Assembly (NCBI GenBank): GCA_022822685.1
Contig: JAJEAQ010000004.1
Location: forward strand, 1-16,109
Source of the DNA: Trichodesmium sp. jk18x7bins.61
Lineage (GTDB): Bacteria > Cyanobacteriota > Cyanobacteriia > Cyanobacteriales > Microcoleaceae
Direction: 5' to 3'
Length of the DNA stretch: 16,109 bases
Positions within the stretch are counted from its first letter, which is position 1. Every line of letters begins with the position of its first letter. Shown here piece by piece: positions 14,258 through 16,109 of the stretch. The translations under genes were made by a program, and so were the position numbers. The notes beneath the pieces were generated by a model. That model did no database searches. It saw only the letters and a program-made list of their open reading frames with translations, and had not been told where the DNA came from.

Positions 14258-14972
14258 AATCTTGACCTCTGACCTTAATATCTGCTTTGGCAGAGAAGTT
14301 ATTTGTTTCTTCTCTATAACTTTTACGGTAGAGAAATTACTGATGATTGTCAGTAAAAATAAAGTAATCTTTCAAAACAGATTTTGTTGGTAAGAAGTAA
14401 TCTAAAAGTTATAAAAAAGTAATATATTTTCGCTTCTTGTTTGCCATTTTACTGTTTTTATTGATTTATTCCCCGCCCGTCCCGGCGGGGTCTTTGATTT
14501 TGCTGATCAGAATTAGAATGTTACTGAATTCTATATTAACTCAAATTGCAGTTTTTGCAACCAGGAATATATAAGTTTCTAGAGTTATCTAAGATTAACC
14601 AAAGCTTCTAGGCAAAATTTTATATAGATTAAATGTACTTTAAAACTGCTTTTCATGCTAAGTAGTTTAGGAGTTAGGAGTTGATATCAATCTGGATAAT
14701 TAGGAGTAGCTGAAAAAGTATACAGAACAAAACCTAGTATGGACACAGCTTAAAAAAATAGTAGATTCTTTCCTTAGTTCCCAAACTTACCCAGCGATCG
14801 CCGACAAAAGTTCAAAGGCTGGGATAATTTAGATTTTATAAACTTGCACTTGTTTAGCAAACAAAAAGTTAAAACCTTGAACTAGACCATATTTCACTTG
14901 TATTGAGCTAGCCCTAATTAGTTTTGAATAAGGCAGGTACACAGAAGACAATAATCTTGGTTAAAAAATGGT
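14258..14972. other. Intergenic with a GC-rich palindrome
   Basis: No gene is supported. It holds GC-rich palindrome copy 3 (14471-14490), a short heptamer duplication (TTAGGAGTTAGGAGTT near 14667) and one HIP1 octamer near 14793. Confidence 0.5.
14471..14490. repeat. GC-rich palindrome, copy 3
   Basis: CCCCGCC pairs with GGCGGGG around a six-base loop and is followed by TCTTTG. It belongs with the copies at 5992 and 10004; the leader TTTATT is shared. Confidence 0.65.
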
Positions 14973-15719
14973 TTAATCACTATTAATAAAATCTAAGTAG
15001 GAATTACTTAGTTCCTTGACTGCTAAATCGTAAAACTGCTTACCGTGTTCAGGTGTCGCTAAAGCCGGGTTTGAACCCATGCGACCATCAGGATATCGAC
15101 GACGAAAATCAGCTGCACCATATATTGGATAACCACTAGCTACATCTTTTGAAAGTGGGGCTTGTTTAATTACTTCTGGATATATGTACCGAGTTAAAGC
15201 TATTTCACTAGGTGTAGCGTGAGATCCTTCCTGATTACCGTACAATTTCTTAGCTAACTTGTAAACTGAGCTACACATAAACCAATTTCCAACTTTGCAC
15301 TTGACTTGCTCCGCACTAGCAATATTCAAATCTGTCAAATGAGCATAAGTTTCTGAGAAGGCAGCTTTAAGAGTAGCGATATTGCCTCCATGGCCGTTGA
15401 TCAAGAAAAATTTGGTAAACCCTGTTTTAACTAAACAAACTACATAATCACAAATCACCCGAATCATTGTACTAGGTCGCAGACTGATTGTACCAGGGAA
15501 ATCAGTATGATGTAAGGCCATGCCCACATTGATCGTTGGTCCAACTAACGCTTGTACAGTTTCTCCTACTCCTTGAGAAATTACTTCTGCACAAATAGCA
15601 TCTGTACCGATCAATCCTGTCGGCCCATGTTGTTCAGTAGAACCGATTGGCAGAATAATACCTTGAGATTGATTCAAATATGCTTCAACTTCTGGCCAGG
15701 TACTCAAATGTAGTAACAT
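14973..15719 (-). CDS. Creatininase-family metal-dependent amidohydrolase
   Basis: This encodes 248 residues of the creatininase/creatinine amidohydrolase family, cytoplasmic enzymes that hydrolyse cyclic amides or related substrates using two metal ions. Visible ligands are E29 and H31 in GSTEQHG and D40 in IGTDA. The conserved loop NGHGGN is at 108-113. GSHATPSE at 165-172 supplies the late acidic ligand, probably E172. The fold starts LPIGSTEQHGPTGLIGTDA and ends with a helix. Length is normal for the family. The start is the ATG at 15719; no Shine-Dalgarno sequence is seen. TATAAT on the minus strand (15776-15781) could be its -10. The substrate is unknown: family members also include steps in cofactor biosynthesis. 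The gene is intact and stands alone. Confidence 0.92.
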   Translation of the reverse strand: MLLHLSTWPEVEAYLNQSQGIILPIGSTEQHGPTGLIGTDAICAEVISQGVGETVQALVGPTINVGMALHHTDFPGTISLRPSTMIRVICDYVVCLVKTGFTKFFLINGHGGNIATLKAAFSETYAHLTDLNIASAEQVKCKVGNWFMCSSVYKLAKKLYGNQEGSHATPSEIALTRYIYPEVIKQAPLSKDVASGYPIYGAADFRRRYPDGRMGSNPALATPEHGKQFYDLAVKELSNSYLDFINSD

Positions 15720-16109
15720 ATGGGACTTGATTTGATTATTTATACTTTTTCTCTTGGCTACAAGTAGAATTAACTATTATAGTTTAATTTACGATCATTT
15801 CGTTAACTCTAATGTAATATAGACTATTTCTTCATATAATACTTACAGTTTTTTAATCATTTCATGAAATAGTTATTAATTTAACTTTTTAATCAGCTAA
15901 ACTTAACCATTAATTAACCTATTCCCAGTTAAGATAGTAGGCATCTAGATTTTTTGTATTTAGTACAAAAGTGCCAGATGGAAGTGGGCAATGCTTACTA
16001 ATCTTACACCTCTCTCGAACAAAGGCCACCTACCTAACTGTAGAACAGACCGTGCTAGTGCAACTATAGCAGCGGCTATATCTGAAAGTAATAAAGCATT
16101 ATATTAATG
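15720..16109. other. Intergenic / window edge
   Basis: No confident gene. A 38-codon frame from ATG at 15991 to TAA at 16105-16107 reads MLTNLTPLSN and then IAAAISESNKALY. A weak GGAAG lies upstream. It could be a small gene or chance. Confidence 0.35.
15991..16107 (+). CDS. Possible small ORF of unknown function
   Basis: This 38-codon frame has an ATG start, a possible GGAAG about seven bases upstream, and an Ala/Ser-rich C-terminal helix (ASATIAAAISESN). No family is recognised and it has no lesion. It lies at the window edge, so the context is missing. The opposite strand is also open here without a start codon, so the coding potential is uncertain. Confidence 0.2.
   Translation: MLTNLTPLSNKGHLPNCRTDRASATIAAAISESNKALY

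Overview
The window looks like chromosomal DNA of a filamentous, AT-rich cyanobacterium. NdhM, SipA (the NblS/Hik33-binding protein), a COP23-like protein and a DUF1400 protein are all cyanobacterial families. The octamer GCGATCGC (HIP1) occurs about eight times (near 3116, 3657, 5104, 8221, 9703, 10389, 12284 and 14793). Long non-coding stretches, many small repeats and a group II intron would fit Trichodesmium, Okeania or a relative; the genus is an inference. Only about half of the window is coding, and about half of the recognisable genes carry a disabling lesion.

Layout: 1-514 has no convincing gene. 515-718 (-) is a small conserved protein. 720-1757 has no gene apart from a candidate extended -10 promoter for the lipoprotein gene 1758-3638 (+). 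4028-4375 (+) is ndhM. 4514-4797 holds a strongly structured RNA candidate between inverted repeats. 4800-6460 is a repeat field: heptamer repeats, two foldback elements, a hairpin, a GC-rich palindrome and a small broken gene on the minus strand. 6488-8438 (+) is a PP2C-type phosphatase split by a one-base frameshift in a T8 run. sipA (8927-9217, +) and a DUF1400 protein (9220-9759, -) converge with a two-base gap. 9760-11019 is another repeat field. 11020-12704 (+) is a trypsin-like protease pseudogene interrupted by an ORF-less group II intron in antisense (11303-12167) and followed by a clear terminator. 12864-13183 (-) is a small secreted protein with a frameshifted signal peptide. 13679-14257 (-) is a COP23-like gene with an in-frame TAG. 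14973-15719 (-) is an intact creatininase-family amidohydrolase. The last 390 bases hold at most a 38-residue ORF.

No operon links the genes; most are monocistronic and separated by hundreds of bases. Housekeeping and regulatory genes (ndhM, sipA, creatininase) are intact. The phosphatase, protease, COP23-like protein and two small proteins each carry single-base indels or nonsense codons. The homopolymer-associated indels could be decay, slippage-dependent expression or sequencing error; the sequence alone cannot separate these. TAG is the normal stop of sipA, so reassignment of TAG is unlikely.

The best candidates for something new are the structured RNA at 4514-4797 and the antisense ORF-less intron that splits the protease exactly after its catalytic histidine codon.
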